In this document: positions 36,693 to 45,623 of the stretch, piece after piece
How positions within the stretch are numbered: position 1 is the stretch's first letter
Layout of the letters: every line of letters begins with the position of its first letter
From: Brevibacillus composti
GTDB taxonomy: Bacteria > Bacillota > Bacilli > Brevibacillales > Brevibacillaceae
Direction of reading: 5' to 3'
Length of the DNA stretch: 64,000 nucleotides
Assembly: GCF_016406105.1 (NCBI RefSeq)
Contig: NZ_CP066308.1
Location: 3,087,501-3,151,500 of the forward strand
Notes under the pieces: model-generated
Databases searched by the model: none
What the model saw: only the letters and a program-made list of their open reading frames with translations
What the model was told of the DNA's origin: nothing
Position numbers and translations under genes: made by a program

Positions 36693-38501
36693 TTACGCGA
36701 TGCCGAGCTCTTTCAGTTTTTCCTCCGGCACGACGCCATCTACCCAGCCGCGCACCTGGTAATATTCATCCAGCATGATATCCATCCGGCTGACGTGTCC
36801 AGCGCTGTTGCCGGTCGCCGCCTCTTCCGTAAAGCGCTTCGGCAGGTAGTCGTCTTCCCGCTTGTCAAAGCCAGCCAGATTGTTGTAGTGGCGCTCCAGA
36901 TTGTAGATGCGCTCGCCGATTTTCATGACGTCATCGGCTGTAACCGGCACGCCCGTCATGGCGGAATACTGCTCCGCGTAGTTCTCGGCGTTTTCCGAGA
37001 AGGAGGAGAATTTGCAGATATTCATCGAATCGGAGAACGCCAAGAGGTCTTGGAATACCTTCAGCAGCTCGCCTTTTCCTTCTGGCTGCAGGCGGTCGGT
37101 CGGCATCGGAATGCCCGCGATCTCGCTCGCGACCGTATAGCCGCGCAAATGGCAGGCTCCCCGGTTGCTGGTGGCATAGCCCAGCCCGATGCCTTGGATG
37201 CCGCGCGGATCGTAGGCCGGAATCGCTTGCCCCTTGACGACCATGGCCAGATTTTCGTCGCCGAAATACTTGGCCGCGCGCGCTGTTCCCTCGGCGAGAA
37301 CATCGCCGATGCCCCGGCGGAAGACGAGCATCTCGGTCAGTTCGATCATCCGGTCGGCATCGCCCCAATCGATCCGCTCCTCGGTCAAGCCGCGCTCATA
37401 GGCCTCCATCATACAGGAGAGCGTATTTCCGAGCTCGATCGTATCCATCCCGTGCTCGTTGCAGAGATTGATGATGTAGGAGATGGCCGCCGCATCACCC
37501 AGTCCGCAGTTTGCCCCGAGCGCCCAGCCGGACTCGTACTCAAAACTTTCGACGCGGGTCTTGTACTTGCCTTCCTTCACTTCCACTTCCTTTTTGCAGG
37601 CTACCGGACAAGCGTGGCAGGTGTTGTCCGCAACCAGCAGAGTGGCATTGACCGTCTCGCCGCTGTGGCCCTCGGCTCCCTCCCAGTGCGAGAACTTGGA
37701 GTTCATCGCGGGAAGTGCGCCCACTTCGTTGATGATATTGGTGAGGACGTTGGTGCCGTAGACAGAGAGGCCGCCTTTTTTCGGTGCCGTCAGGCCGCCT
37801 TCCATAATCGCCTTGAGCGCTTTCTGGTTGGCTTGTTTATACTCTTCATCCTGCGCTGGCGTCGGCATGTTCCCTTTTTGCGCCGCCTTGATTACGATCG
37901 CTTTCAGCTTTTTGCTGCCTGCGACCGCCCCAGTGCCGCCCCGGCCGGCAGCCCGGTCATTCTCGTTCATAAAGCCCGCGTAGCGAATCAGATTTTCTCC
38001 CGCTTGTCCGATGCAGATCACACTCAGGTCTTCTTTGCCGTAGCGCTCCTGCATGGCTTTGACCGTCGCGCGGGTACCCTGTCCCCAGAGGTCGCTGGCG
38101 TCACGCAACTCGCCCTGGCCGTTTTCGATGTAGAGGTAAACCGGGCGATCGCTCTTTCCTTTGATAATGACGTTGTCGATGCCGGCCCACTTCAGCCGCG
38201 CTGCCGACCATCCGCCCATGTGCGAGTCCGTCACGGTGTTGGTCAGCGGAGATTTGGTCACCATGCAGAGGCGGCCGCTCATCGCCGAACGGGAGCCCGT
38301 CACCGGTCCCGTCATGACACAGAGGATGTTCTCTTCGGAAAACGGTTCCACCTGCGGCCCGTTGTCGTAGACGTATTTCACTCCCAGCCCGCGGCCGCCG
38401 ATATACTTCTTGGCCAATTCCTCATTGATTTCCCGATAATCAACGGCTCCGGAGGAGAGATCGACCAAAATTTCGCGGTTTTTAAAACCTCCCAGGTTCA
38501 T
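36693..38501 (-). CDS. aor: Aldehyde:ferredoxin oxidoreductase (tungsten-pterin enzyme)
   Basis: A 602-residue AOR-family oxidoreductase. These enzymes oxidise aldehydes to acids with ferredoxin, using a tungsten bis-pterin and one 4Fe-4S cluster. The N-terminal domain has LVDLSSGAVDYREI and GGRGLGVKYVYD; GRGGTGAVAGSKKLKAIVIK contacts the pterin. The cluster ligands are CHACPVAC plus a late Cys in MNICKFSSF. The start ATG 38501 has GGGGG 9 nt upstream; earlier ATGs lack a site. A tungstate transporter and maturation genes flank it. Confidence 0.94.
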   Translation of the reverse strand: MNLGGFKNREILVDLSSGAVDYREINEELAKKYIGGRGLGVKYVYDNGPQVEPFSEENILCVMTGPVTGSRSAMSGRLCMVTKSPLTNTVTDSHMGGWSAARLKWAGIDNVIIKGKSDRPVYLYIENGQGELRDASDLWGQGTRATVKAMQERYGKEDLSVICIGQAGENLIRYAGFMNENDRAAGRGGTGAVAGSKKLKAIVIKAAQKGNMPTPAQDEEYKQANQKALKAIMEGGLTAPKKGGLSVYGTNVLTNIINEVGALPAMNSKFSHWEGAEGHSGETVNATLLVADNTCHACPVACKKEVEVKEGKYKTRVESFEYESGWALGANCGLGDAAAISYIINLCNEHGMDTIELGNTLSCMMEAYERGLTEERIDWGDADRMIELTEMLVFRRGIGDVLAEGTARAAKYFGDENLAMVVKGQAIPAYDPRGIQGIGLGYATSNRGACHLRGYTVASEIAGIPMPTDRLQPEGKGELLKVFQDLLAFSDSMNICKFSSFSENAENYAEQYSAMTGVPVTADDVMKIGERIYNLERHYNNLAGFDKREDDYLPKRFTEEAATGNSAGHVSRMDIMLDEYYQVRGWVDGVVPEEKLKELGIA

Positions 38502-38523
38502 CGCGTACGTCCCCCTTTTTCCC

Positions 38524-38546
38524 ATATTGTTGAATTCAAACAATAT
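38524..38546. promoter_or_regulatory. Palindrome in the aor leader
   Basis: ATATTGT and ACAATAT arms (38524-38530 and 38540-38546) flank a TGAATTCA core with one extra base. It lies 23 nt upstream of the aor start codon, so a bound protein could block expression. A TATAAT on the minus strand at 38607-38612 would put the palindrome in the leader. Confidence 0.5.
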
Positions 38547-38680
38547 TCACCTAGTTCGACTTTTATGTGGGATCTCCTCCCGCTAGACCTGCAATGCATC
38601 GGCAAAATTATAAATTTTTCGATTATTTTTTCGGTCGAATCTCTTGCCAATCGAATCCTTCCTCAAGTATGTTAGTTTTA

Positions 38681-38730
38681 ACCAAATCATGCCAAACGAT
38701 TCCCAACAAAACCAAACGAAACCAAATTAT
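38681..38730 (+). repeat. Five phased 10-bp repeats upstream of the HTH-sensor regulator
   Basis: Five consecutive decamers start at 38681, 38691, 38701, 38711 and 38721, with a loose consensus RCCAAAYBAT. The third is the most divergent. The 10-nt period matches one helical turn, which suggests cooperative binding on one face of DNA. They sit 22 nt before the regulator's start codon and between it and aor, so they could control either or both genes. Confidence 0.65.
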
Positions 38731-38752
38731 GCGGATGAAAAGGGGGGGTGTC

Positions 38753-39682
38753 ATGGAAAGGGCGTACCTGACACCGGAGGAGGTCGCTTCGGTATTAAAA
38801 CTGTCCAAGTACACGGTCTATGAAATGATCAAGCGAAAGGAGCTGCCCGCAGCTAAAATTGGACGAGCCCTCCGCATTCTTCGCGCCGATCTGGACCAAT
38901 TCATGCGCCAGCACAAATCGACGCAAGATGTTTCGGCTCCGATTCGCAGCGGCGCCGTCCCGCCTGACAGCGGGAAAACGCAGCTGGAAATCTACTTTGC
39001 CGGCAGCCATGATCTTTCGCTCGACCTGCTCAGCCGGGCCCTGGGAAAGCGGGGGATCACGCTGTTTCCGGCCTATTCCGGAAGCATGGACGGACTGATC
39101 GAGCTGTACAAGGGGCGGGTCGATATGGCGGGCTGTCATCTGCTGGATCAGATGACGGGCGAGTACAATCTGCCGTATATCCGTTCGATGCTGCCCAATG
39201 AGCAAGTGGCTGTCGTCAATCTGGTCAGCCGTTGGCAGGGCTTTATCGTGCCGACGGGCAATCCGCGGCTGATTACCAGCTGGGAGGAGTTCCTGTCGGG
39301 CCGGCATCGCATCGTCAATCGTCAGCGCGGCTCGGGGACGCGGGTCTTGCTCGACTTCAAGCTCCGGCAAGCGGGCCTCTCTGCCGAGAGCATTCCCGGC
39401 TACGAGCGAGAGGTGAGCACCCATTACGAGCTCGCCTCGGCCGTGCTGCGCGGAGAAGCCGACGCCGCGCTGGGGATCGAGAGCGCCGCCAGAGGGCTGG
39501 GGCTAGATTTTTACCCGGTGCAGGAGGAGCGCTACGATCTGGTGATCCCGGCCAGACTGCTAAACCAGGAGCGCTTTCGCGTATTTCTGGAGGTGCTCCG
39601 CGATCCGGCTTTCAAGCAGCAAGTAGTGGCTCTCGGCGGCTACGGGATCGCTTCCACCGGAAAAATCATCGACCGCACGTGA
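38753..39682 (+). CDS. Excisionase-type HTH regulator with PBP-like sensor domain
   Basis: A 309-residue one-component regulator. Residues 1 to about 55 are an excisionase/MerR-like helix-turn-helix (LTPEEVASVLKLSKYTVYEM, KIGRALRI). Residues about 80-309 are a PF12727-type binding domain with GSHDLSLD, AGCHLLDQ, NRQRGSGTRVLLDF, EERYDLV and LGGYGI. The same domain is fused to MoeA in this cluster. Probably it senses tungstate, molybdate or a cofactor precursor and controls aor and tup genes. ATG 38753 has a G-rich site directly upstream. Confidence 0.88.
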   Translation: MERAYLTPEEVASVLKLSKYTVYEMIKRKELPAAKIGRALRILRADLDQFMRQHKSTQDVSAPIRSGAVPPDSGKTQLEIYFAGSHDLSLDLLSRALGKRGITLFPAYSGSMDGLIELYKGRVDMAGCHLLDQMTGEYNLPYIRSMLPNEQVAVVNLVSRWQGFIVPTGNPRLITSWEEFLSGRHRIVNRQRGSGTRVLLDFKLRQAGLSAESIPGYEREVSTHYELASAVLRGEADAALGIESAARGLGLDFYPVQEERYDLVIPARLLNQERFRVFLEVLRDPAFKQQVVALGGYGIASTGKIIDRT

Positions 39683-39722
39683 GGATATTCTTTTCAAGCT
39701 GATTTCAAAGGAGATGAGTGAG

Positions 39723-40658
39723 ATGCATCGCAACCGTTCCCTGTTTACCTGTATGGTGATTCTCTTGAGCTTGTTTCTCGCCGCCTGTTCGACGGCATCG
39801 GTCGGCCCCGCAGCCACCTCCCCCTCCGCTCAGGGCAACGCACCCCAGTCTGCTGCTGCGGGAGAGGCGCCGCCGACAGGTGACGCCAATCCATCCGCGC
39901 AAACCGGCGCGAACGCATCATCAGCCGGCCAGGAGATCGTCCTGGCGACCACGACCAGCACGCAGGACTCCGGCTTGCTGGATGCCCTGCTGCCGCATTT
40001 TGAGCAAAGTACCGGGATCAAGGTAAAAGTGATTGCGGTCGGCACCGGCCAGGCAATCAAACTGGGAGAAGACGGCAATGCGGATGTCGTCCTCGTCCAT
40101 TCGCGCAAGGCGGAAGACGAATTCGTCTCCAAAGGCTTCGGGATCAATGCCCACGATGTCATGTACAACCAGTTTTACATCGTCGGTCCCGAGCAGGATC
40201 CGGCGGGAGTCAAATCCGCCAAAAAAGCTGCCGAGGCCTTCGCCGCCATCGCTCGGAGCCAGGCGCTGTTCATCTCTCGCGGCGACGATTCCGGCACGGA
40301 CAAAAAAGAGAAGAGCATCTGGAAAGAGGCGGGGATCACGCCTGAGGGCGACTGGTATCTCTCCTCGGGCCAGGGAATGGGCGCTACCCTGCAAATGGCG
40401 GATGAAAAAGGCGCCTATACCCTGACGGATGAAGCCACCTTTCTGTCGCGGAAAATGAATCTGCAGGTCCTCATGCAGGGGGACCAATCGCTTTTGAACC
40501 CGTACGGCATCATCCAGGTCAAATCGACGGCAAAGCCGGCAGAAGCGGAAAAGCTGATCCAGTTCTTCGTCGGAGCGGAGGGGCAGAAACGAATCGGCGA
40601 GTTTGGCGTGGACAAATACGGCAAAGGGCTGTTTGTCCCTGCGGCACAGAAGCGCTAG
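39723..40658 (+). CDS. tupA: Tungstate ABC transporter substrate-binding lipoprotein TupA
   Basis: A 311-residue lipoprotein. The signal peptide ends at LFLAAC (about Cys21), followed by a Ser/Ala/Pro/Gly-rich linker. The oxyanion pocket signature TTTSTQDSG is present, with GTGQAI, SRGDDSGTDKKE and the PYGIIQV segment of TupA proteins. Its motifs favour TupA over ModA. ATG 39723 is chosen because GGAG lies 9 nt upstream; an ATG at 39714 is too close to it. It starts 40 nt after the regulator. Confidence 0.92.
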   Translation: MHRNRSLFTCMVILLSLFLAACSTASVGPAATSPSAQGNAPQSAAAGEAPPTGDANPSAQTGANASSAGQEIVLATTTSTQDSGLLDALLPHFEQSTGIKVKVIAVGTGQAIKLGEDGNADVVLVHSRKAEDEFVSKGFGINAHDVMYNQFYIVGPEQDPAGVKSAKKAAEAFAAIARSQALFISRGDDSGTDKKEKSIWKEAGITPEGDWYLSSGQGMGATLQMADEKGAYTLTDEATFLSRKMNLQVLMQGDQSLLNPYGIIQVKSTAKPAEAEKLIQFFVGAEGQKRIGEFGVDKYGKGLFVPAAQKR

Positions 40659-40670
40659 GAGCCCCGCCGC

Positions 40671-41336
40671 ATGCATATGACTCCTGAGGTATGGGAGATC
40701 ATCTGGCTCTCCCTGAAGGTGACGACTACTGCCATCCTGCTCGGCGCGTGCGCGGGCATCCCTCTGGGTGCCTTTCTCGGCCTGTATTCTTTCCCGGGAA
40801 AACGTCTCGCCGTCATCCTGATCTACACCTGCATGGGACTGCCTCCGGTACTGGTAGGCGTACTCGTCTACCTGCTGCTCTCCCGCTACGGCCCGCTCGG
40901 CTCCCTCGGCCTTCTGTTCACCCCGGAGGCGATGGTCATCGCTCAGTTCGTGCTGGTCACTCCCATCCTCGCCGGCCTGACCATGTCGGCTGTCCATTCC
41001 AAGGAGCGAGCATACTGGGAAACAGCCAAGAGCCTCGGGGCCAGCCCCTGGCAGCTGGTCGCCACGATCATCCGCGAAGCGCGCAAAGGCATCTGGGCGG
41101 GAGTGGCGGCCGCCTATGGACGAGCGATCTCCGAAGTGGGCGCCGTGATGCTGGTGGGGGGAAATATCGAGCATCACACCCGCGTCATGACGACCGCGAT
41201 CATTCTGGAGACGAGAATGGGCAACTTCAGTGCCGGACTGCAGCTCGGCCTGGTGCTCTTGTTGATCAGCTTTTTGTTTAACAGCTTCCTCGTCTCGGGA
41301 GTGCTCCAACAATTAAAAAACAACGGGCGGAGATGA
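40671..41336 (+). CDS. tupB: Tungstate ABC transporter permease TupB
   Basis: A 221-residue membrane permease with about five helices. The EAA-like loop is present in its usual place (TAKSLGASPWQLVATIIREA), followed by GRAISEVGAVMLVGGNI. It starts 12 nt after tupA with AGGAG upstream. It couples TupA to the TupC ATPase. Confidence 0.93.
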   Translation: MHMTPEVWEIIWLSLKVTTTAILLGACAGIPLGAFLGLYSFPGKRLAVILIYTCMGLPPVLVGVLVYLLLSRYGPLGSLGLLFTPEAMVIAQFVLVTPILAGLTMSAVHSKERAYWETAKSLGASPWQLVATIIREARKGIWAGVAAAYGRAISEVGAVMLVGGNIEHHTRVMTTAIILETRMGNFSAGLQLGLVLLLISFLFNSFLVSGVLQQLKNNGRR

Positions 41337-41340
41337 CGAC

Positions 41341-42081
41341 ATGGCATACCTGGAGCTTGAGCACCTGCAAGTAGCCTTTGCAGGAAAAACAGTGCTGCAT
41401 GTAGAAAAGGCGTCTTTTAACCGCGGCAAAATCTACGGGATCGTCGGTCCCAGCGGCTCTGGAAAAAGCACGCTGCTGCGCGTGCTGAGCCTGTTGGAGA
41501 GACCGGCGGCCGGCTGGTTGAACGTTTTCGGCGAGAACATCCATCTGCCGTCCCTCACGCATGCCGGCGGCCTTTCGCTGCAGCGCAGAATCGGCTATGT
41601 GCAGCAAAAGCCGACGATGTTTGACGCCACCGTTTTTGACAATGTGGCGCTCGGCCTGCGCTACCGCGGCATGGCTCGCGAGGAGATCCAGACGCGGGTC
41701 GGCGAAGCGCTCCGTCTGGTAGAGCTGGAGCATACGGCTACCCAGCGGGCGCATACCCTGTCTGGAGGAGAGGCGCAGCGGATCGCTCTCGCCCGCGTGC
41801 TCGTCTATCAGCCCGACCTGCTTTTTCTCGACGAACCGACAGCCAACCTCGATCCATACCACATCGCCATTTTCGAGCGCGTGATTCAAGCGATTCATCA
41901 AGAGCGGCAAACCACCGTATTGATTGTGACGCATAATTTGCAGCAGGCCCGGCGTCTGACCGACCATTGTCTGTTTATCCATAAGGGAAGCATCGTGGAG
42001 CGCGGGGAGACGGAGGCTTTCTTCGCACAGCCGCAAACCAGCGAACTGGATGACTTCCTCTGCGGCCGGATGATTTACTGA
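41341..42081 (+). CDS. tupC: Tungstate ABC transporter ATP-binding protein TupC
   Basis: A 246-residue ATPase: Walker A GPSGSGKST, Q-loop QQKP, signature LSGGEAQR, Walker B LLFLDEPTANLD and switch histidine VTHN. No extra C-terminal MOP/TOBE domain is present, unlike ModC, which suits a tungstate importer. It starts 4 nt after tupB. Confidence 0.92.
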   Translation: MAYLELEHLQVAFAGKTVLHVEKASFNRGKIYGIVGPSGSGKSTLLRVLSLLERPAAGWLNVFGENIHLPSLTHAGGLSLQRRIGYVQQKPTMFDATVFDNVALGLRYRGMAREEIQTRVGEALRLVELEHTATQRAHTLSGGEAQRIALARVLVYQPDLLFLDEPTANLDPYHIAIFERVIQAIHQERQTTVLIVTHNLQQARRLTDHCLFIHKGSIVERGETEAFFAQPQTSELDDFLCGRMIY

Positions 42082-42134
42082 CAAGTGATTGGCCCGAGAT
42101 CAAATGCGATTGAAAGCGGAAAAGAGGGGAACCC

Positions 42135-43172
42135 ATGAATCCGGATCAAAAGCAACGCTATTCCCGGCAGATACGATTCGCCCCGATCGGCAGGGAGGGT
42201 CAGGAGCGGCTCGGACAAAAGAAAGCTGTCATCGTCGGCATGGGCGCACTCGGAACGGTGCTGGCCAATCACATGGTCCGCGCCGGAGTGGGACATGTGC
42301 GGTTGATCGACCGCGATTTTGTCGAGGAAAGCAATCTTCAGAGGCAGATGCTTTACGATGAGGAAGATGCCCGCCAGCATCTGCCGAAAGCCGTGGCCGC
42401 GACGCAAAAATTGCAGGCCGTCAATTCCGGCATCACGATCGAAGGCGTGATCGCCGACCTCGGGCCGGTCAATGCCGAGTCCTTGCTCGCCGACGCCGAC
42501 CTGATCCTCGACGGCACGGATAATTTCCAGGTCCGGTATCTGATCAACGACGTGGCCGTCAAGCATCAGATCCCCTGGGTCTATGGCGGCGTGGTCAGCG
42601 CGAGAGGCATGTTTGCCGTCATCCGGCCGGGCATCACCCCTTGCTTCCGCTGCCTCTTCCCTCACGCGCCGGCCGGCCGGGGCGAGACCTGCGACACGGT
42701 CGGCGTCATCGGCCCCGCCGTCCATCTCGTCGCCTCCTACCAGGCCACCGAAGGCTTGAAATTGCTTGTCGGTGCCGAAGACAGGCTGAATCCCCACCTG
42801 GAGCAGTTCGACATCTGGCACAATGATCAGCTGCAGATGGATATCCGCGAGGGAAAAAACCCCAACTGTCCCGCCTGCGCGAAGAGGAGCTTCAGCTACC
42901 TGGACAGCGGAGATGCGGAGACGGAGGATTTCGCTACGCTCTGCGGCAGGGACACGGTGCAAATCAGTCCGACACATCCGCGAACGGTCGATCTGGAGCA
43001 GCTGGCCGAGAGGTTTCAGCGCATCGGACGCGTGGAAAAAAATCCGTTTTTGCTCCGCTTTCACGCGGACGATTATACGCTTGTCTTTTTCAAAGATGGA
43101 CGGGTGCTCGTACAGGGAACGGATGACATCGGCGTGGCCCGGATCTTGTACGCCAGGTATGTGGGACATTAA
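42135..43172 (+). CDS. moeB: ThiF/MoeB-family adenylyltransferase
   Basis: A 345-residue E1-like enzyme that adenylates the C-terminal Gly-Gly of a sulfur carrier. The nucleotide motif is VGMGALGTVLA, the catalytic-site residues include DRDFVEESNLQRQ and ETCDTVGVIGP, and zinc ligands are the CFRC and CPAC pairs. About 90 C-terminal residues extend past the core and look like no rhodanese domain. It closes the tup operon, so its likely partners are the Gly-Gly proteins at 36013 and 36290. Confidence 0.9.
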   Translation: MNPDQKQRYSRQIRFAPIGREGQERLGQKKAVIVGMGALGTVLANHMVRAGVGHVRLIDRDFVEESNLQRQMLYDEEDARQHLPKAVAATQKLQAVNSGITIEGVIADLGPVNAESLLADADLILDGTDNFQVRYLINDVAVKHQIPWVYGGVVSARGMFAVIRPGITPCFRCLFPHAPAGRGETCDTVGVIGPAVHLVASYQATEGLKLLVGAEDRLNPHLEQFDIWHNDQLQMDIREGKNPNCPACAKRSFSYLDSGDAETEDFATLCGRDTVQISPTHPRTVDLEQLAERFQRIGRVEKNPFLLRFHADDYTLVFFKDGRVLVQGTDDIGVARILYARYVGH

Positions 43173-43218
43173 GCTCAGGAAAAACAGAGAAGTCCAATCA
43201 GGCGAAGCTGCAATCAAA

Positions 43219-43264
43219 AAAGGTGCTGTCCGGCTATTTGCGGACAGCACCTTTCTCTTTTTTT
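43219..43264 (+). terminator. Terminator of the tup-moeB operon
   Basis: A 14-bp stem (43219-43232 with 43241-43254) is followed by a T-rich tract up to 43264 on the plus strand. It separates the tungsten island from the convergent thrS. Confidence 0.92.
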
Positions 43265-43293
43265 GATCTAACACCCAAACGGAGTAACCCGTT

Positions 43294-45207
43294 TTATTTC
43301 ATCTCGGCAATCTCTTTTTGGATCTTGTCGAGGAAGGCCGCCACGGTCATGGCGCCTTCGTCACCCACACCGCGCTTGCGTACGGAGAGGGTGCCCTCTG
43401 CCACTTCGTTTTCCCCGATGACCAGCATGTACGGGATTTTTTGCACTTGCGCTTCGCGGATTTTGTAGCCGATTTTTTCGTTGCGCGCATCCAGTTCTAC
43501 GCGAATGCCCGCCTGCTCCATTTGTTCCTTCACTTTTTGCGCATACTCCACATGAACCTCGTTGATGGTCATCAGGCGCACCTGCACCGGCGTGAGCCAA
43601 ACCGGGAACGCGCCTGCGTAGTGCTCGATCAGGATGCCGATAAAGCGCTCCATCGAACCGTACATCGCGCGGTGCAGAACGACCGGGCGGTGCTTTTCGT
43701 TGTCCTGGCCGACATAGCTCAGGTCGAACTTCTCCGGCATCTGGAAGTCGAGCTGGATGGTGCCGCATTGGTGGCGGCGCTTCAGCGCGTCTGTGATCTG
43801 GAAGTCGATCTTCGGACCGTAGAAGGCGCCGTCTCCCTCCTTGATCTCATACGGCATGCCAGCCTGCTCCAACACGTTTTTCAGCGAGGTTTCGGCGATC
43901 TCCCACAGCTCGTCGGAACCCATCGAGTCTTCGGGACGCGTGGACAATGCGACACTGTACTCGAAGCCAAACACCTTGTAGATCCGGTCGATCAGTTGGA
44001 TCATGTTTTTGATTTCGCTCTCGATCTGGTCAGGACGCACGAAGACGTGGGCATCGTCCTGGCAGAAAGTGCGCACCCGGAGCAAGCCGTTCAGCGCGCC
44101 GGAGTATTCGTGGCGGTGCACCTGGCCGAATTCGGAATAGCGGATCGGCAGGTCCCGGTAAGAGTGCATTTTGTTTTTGTAAATCAGCATATGGCCCGGA
44201 CAGTTCATCGGCTTGAGCGCATACGTGGTGTCGTCCACCTCGGAGAAGTACATGTTTTCATGATAGTGATCCCAGTGGCCGGACTGGAGCCAGAGACGCT
44301 GATTCATGATAAACGGCGTGCGCACCTCTGTGTAATGGGCGAGCTGCTGCAAGCGGCGGGAGAACTGTTCCAGCTCGTTGCGGACAGTGAAGCCGTGCGG
44401 CAGGAAGAAAGGCATGCCGGGCGCTTCTTCGGAGAACATGAACAGCTCCAGCTCTTTGCCCAATTTGCGGTGATCCCGTTTTTTCGCTTCTTCGATGAAA
44501 TGCAGGTACTCGTCCAGCTCCGCTTTTTTCGGCCAGGCTGTGCCGTATACGCGCTGCAATACCTGGTTCTCCGACTTGCCGCGCCAGTATGCGCCGGCTA
44601 CGCTCATCAGCTTGAAGGCCTTGATATAGCCGGTAGACGGCAGATGCGGGCCGCGGCACAGGTCGAAAAATTCACCCTGCTCATAGATGGTGATGACTGC
44701 ATCCTCTGGCAGATCGCGGATCAGCTCCAGCTTCAGATGATCGTTCAGCTCGGAGAACATGGCCAGCGCTTCTTCGCGGCTTACCTCTTTGCGGCGGATC
44801 GGCAGGTCCTGCTTGATGATTTTTTCCATCTCGGCTTCGATTTTGGGGAGGTCGTCCGGCGTGAGTGCTGCCGGGATGTCCATATCGTAGTAGAAGCCGT
44901 CTTCGATGACAGGGCCGATTCCCAGTCTCACCTCTTTGCCGTACAGTCGCTTGACTGCCTGGGCCAGCAGGTGAGCGGTGCTGTGCCGATAGACTTCCAG
45001 ACCGTCGGCGGAGTCCAGCGTCACGATTTCGACAGCGGCATCCTCCTCGACTGGCGTATAGAGATCGACGACCTTGCCGTTTATTTTTCCGGCTACCGCC
45101 TTTTTCTTCAGGCTGGAGCTGATGGAGCCGGCGATTTCTTCGATGGAGACGCCTGCTTCATAGGGACGGACGGCGCCGTCGGGAAAAGTCACATGAATTT
45201 GTGCCAC
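43294..45207 (-). CDS. thrS: Threonyl-tRNA synthetase
   Basis: A 637-residue class II synthetase. It has TGS and editing domains (HSTAHLLAQAVKRLYG), motif 2 FGQVHRHEYSGALNGLLRVR, the zinc/active-site MNCPGHM region, and motif 3 HRAMYGSMERFIGILIEHYAGAFP followed by the anticodon domain. The GTG start at 45207 has AGGAAG 8 nt upstream; the longer open frame runs into the T-box terminator. Expression is set by the leader at 45245-45593. Confidence 0.97.
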   Translation of the reverse strand: MAQIHVTFPDGAVRPYEAGVSIEEIAGSISSSLKKKAVAGKINGKVVDLYTPVEEDAAVEIVTLDSADGLEVYRHSTAHLLAQAVKRLYGKEVRLGIGPVIEDGFYYDMDIPAALTPDDLPKIEAEMEKIIKQDLPIRRKEVSREEALAMFSELNDHLKLELIRDLPEDAVITIYEQGEFFDLCRGPHLPSTGYIKAFKLMSVAGAYWRGKSENQVLQRVYGTAWPKKAELDEYLHFIEEAKKRDHRKLGKELELFMFSEEAPGMPFFLPHGFTVRNELEQFSRRLQQLAHYTEVRTPFIMNQRLWLQSGHWDHYHENMYFSEVDDTTYALKPMNCPGHMLIYKNKMHSYRDLPIRYSEFGQVHRHEYSGALNGLLRVRTFCQDDAHVFVRPDQIESEIKNMIQLIDRIYKVFGFEYSVALSTRPEDSMGSDELWEIAETSLKNVLEQAGMPYEIKEGDGAFYGPKIDFQITDALKRRHQCGTIQLDFQMPEKFDLSYVGQDNEKHRPVVLHRAMYGSMERFIGILIEHYAGAFPVWLTPVQVRLMTINEVHVEYAQKVKEQMEQAGIRVELDARNEKIGYKIREAQVQKIPYMLVIGENEVAEGTLSVRKRGVGDEGAMTVAAFLDKIQKEIAEMK

Positions 45208-45244
45208 AAGCCATACTTCCTTTCCAGTTTCAGTTTTTTTCATT

Positions 45245-45593
45245 TCAGGGAAATCAAAAAAGCACTGCATCCCCAAAGGGACGAGTGCTTGTTACCCGCG
45301 GTACCACCCTTGTGAACTGCCTCTCTCCTCTGCTGCTGTGCGCCAGGCCATGCCGGGCCGCGGGCGGAGAAGAGATCAAGGCAGAACGCTTTGATCCAAA
45401 TAACGGTGTAAACCGGCTCGCCGATACTGCAGAGGGAAGAGACTCCGCTCTGTTCGTTCCCGGCGGCTACTCGAAGGGGGTAAAGCAATACCTGCATGCA
45501 GCGGGCTTCCAGCCTGTGACCCGCCTCTCTGAAGCTGCGACAGCATTCTTCATGTCCTTCTCATTGTATTTTCCGTGTGGAGTTGTTTTTCGT
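45245..45593 (-). ncRNA. T-box leader riboswitch of thrS
   Basis: Read on the minus strand, the leader contains a stem I apical part (AGAGAGGCGGG, GGAAGCCCGC), the invariant T-box AGGGTGGTACCGCG (complement near 45296-45309) and a terminator hairpin with a T6 run (45256-45289). Uncharged tRNA-Thr should stabilise the antiterminator. A specifier ACC can be proposed in the CTTTACC segment but is not proven. The 387-nt gap is fully explained by this element. Confidence 0.93.
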
Positions 45594-45623
45594 ATTATAA
45601 AGGAGTCGGTTTGTTCCCGTCAA
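45594..45623 (-). promoter_or_regulatory. Sigma-A promoter of the thrS T-box transcript
   Basis: On the minus strand: TTGACG (45618-45623), an 18-nt spacer and a perfect TATAAT (45594-45599). The promoter overlaps the last codons of ytxC. Confidence 0.8.

Noticed and set aside
38681-38730. CRISPR-like short repeats
   Set aside because: The units are only 10 bp with no spacers and lie in a promoter region; a protein operator fits better.
43318-45315. A 665-codon plus-strand open frame
   Set aside because: It is the antisense frame of thrS, produced by codon bias of the real gene.
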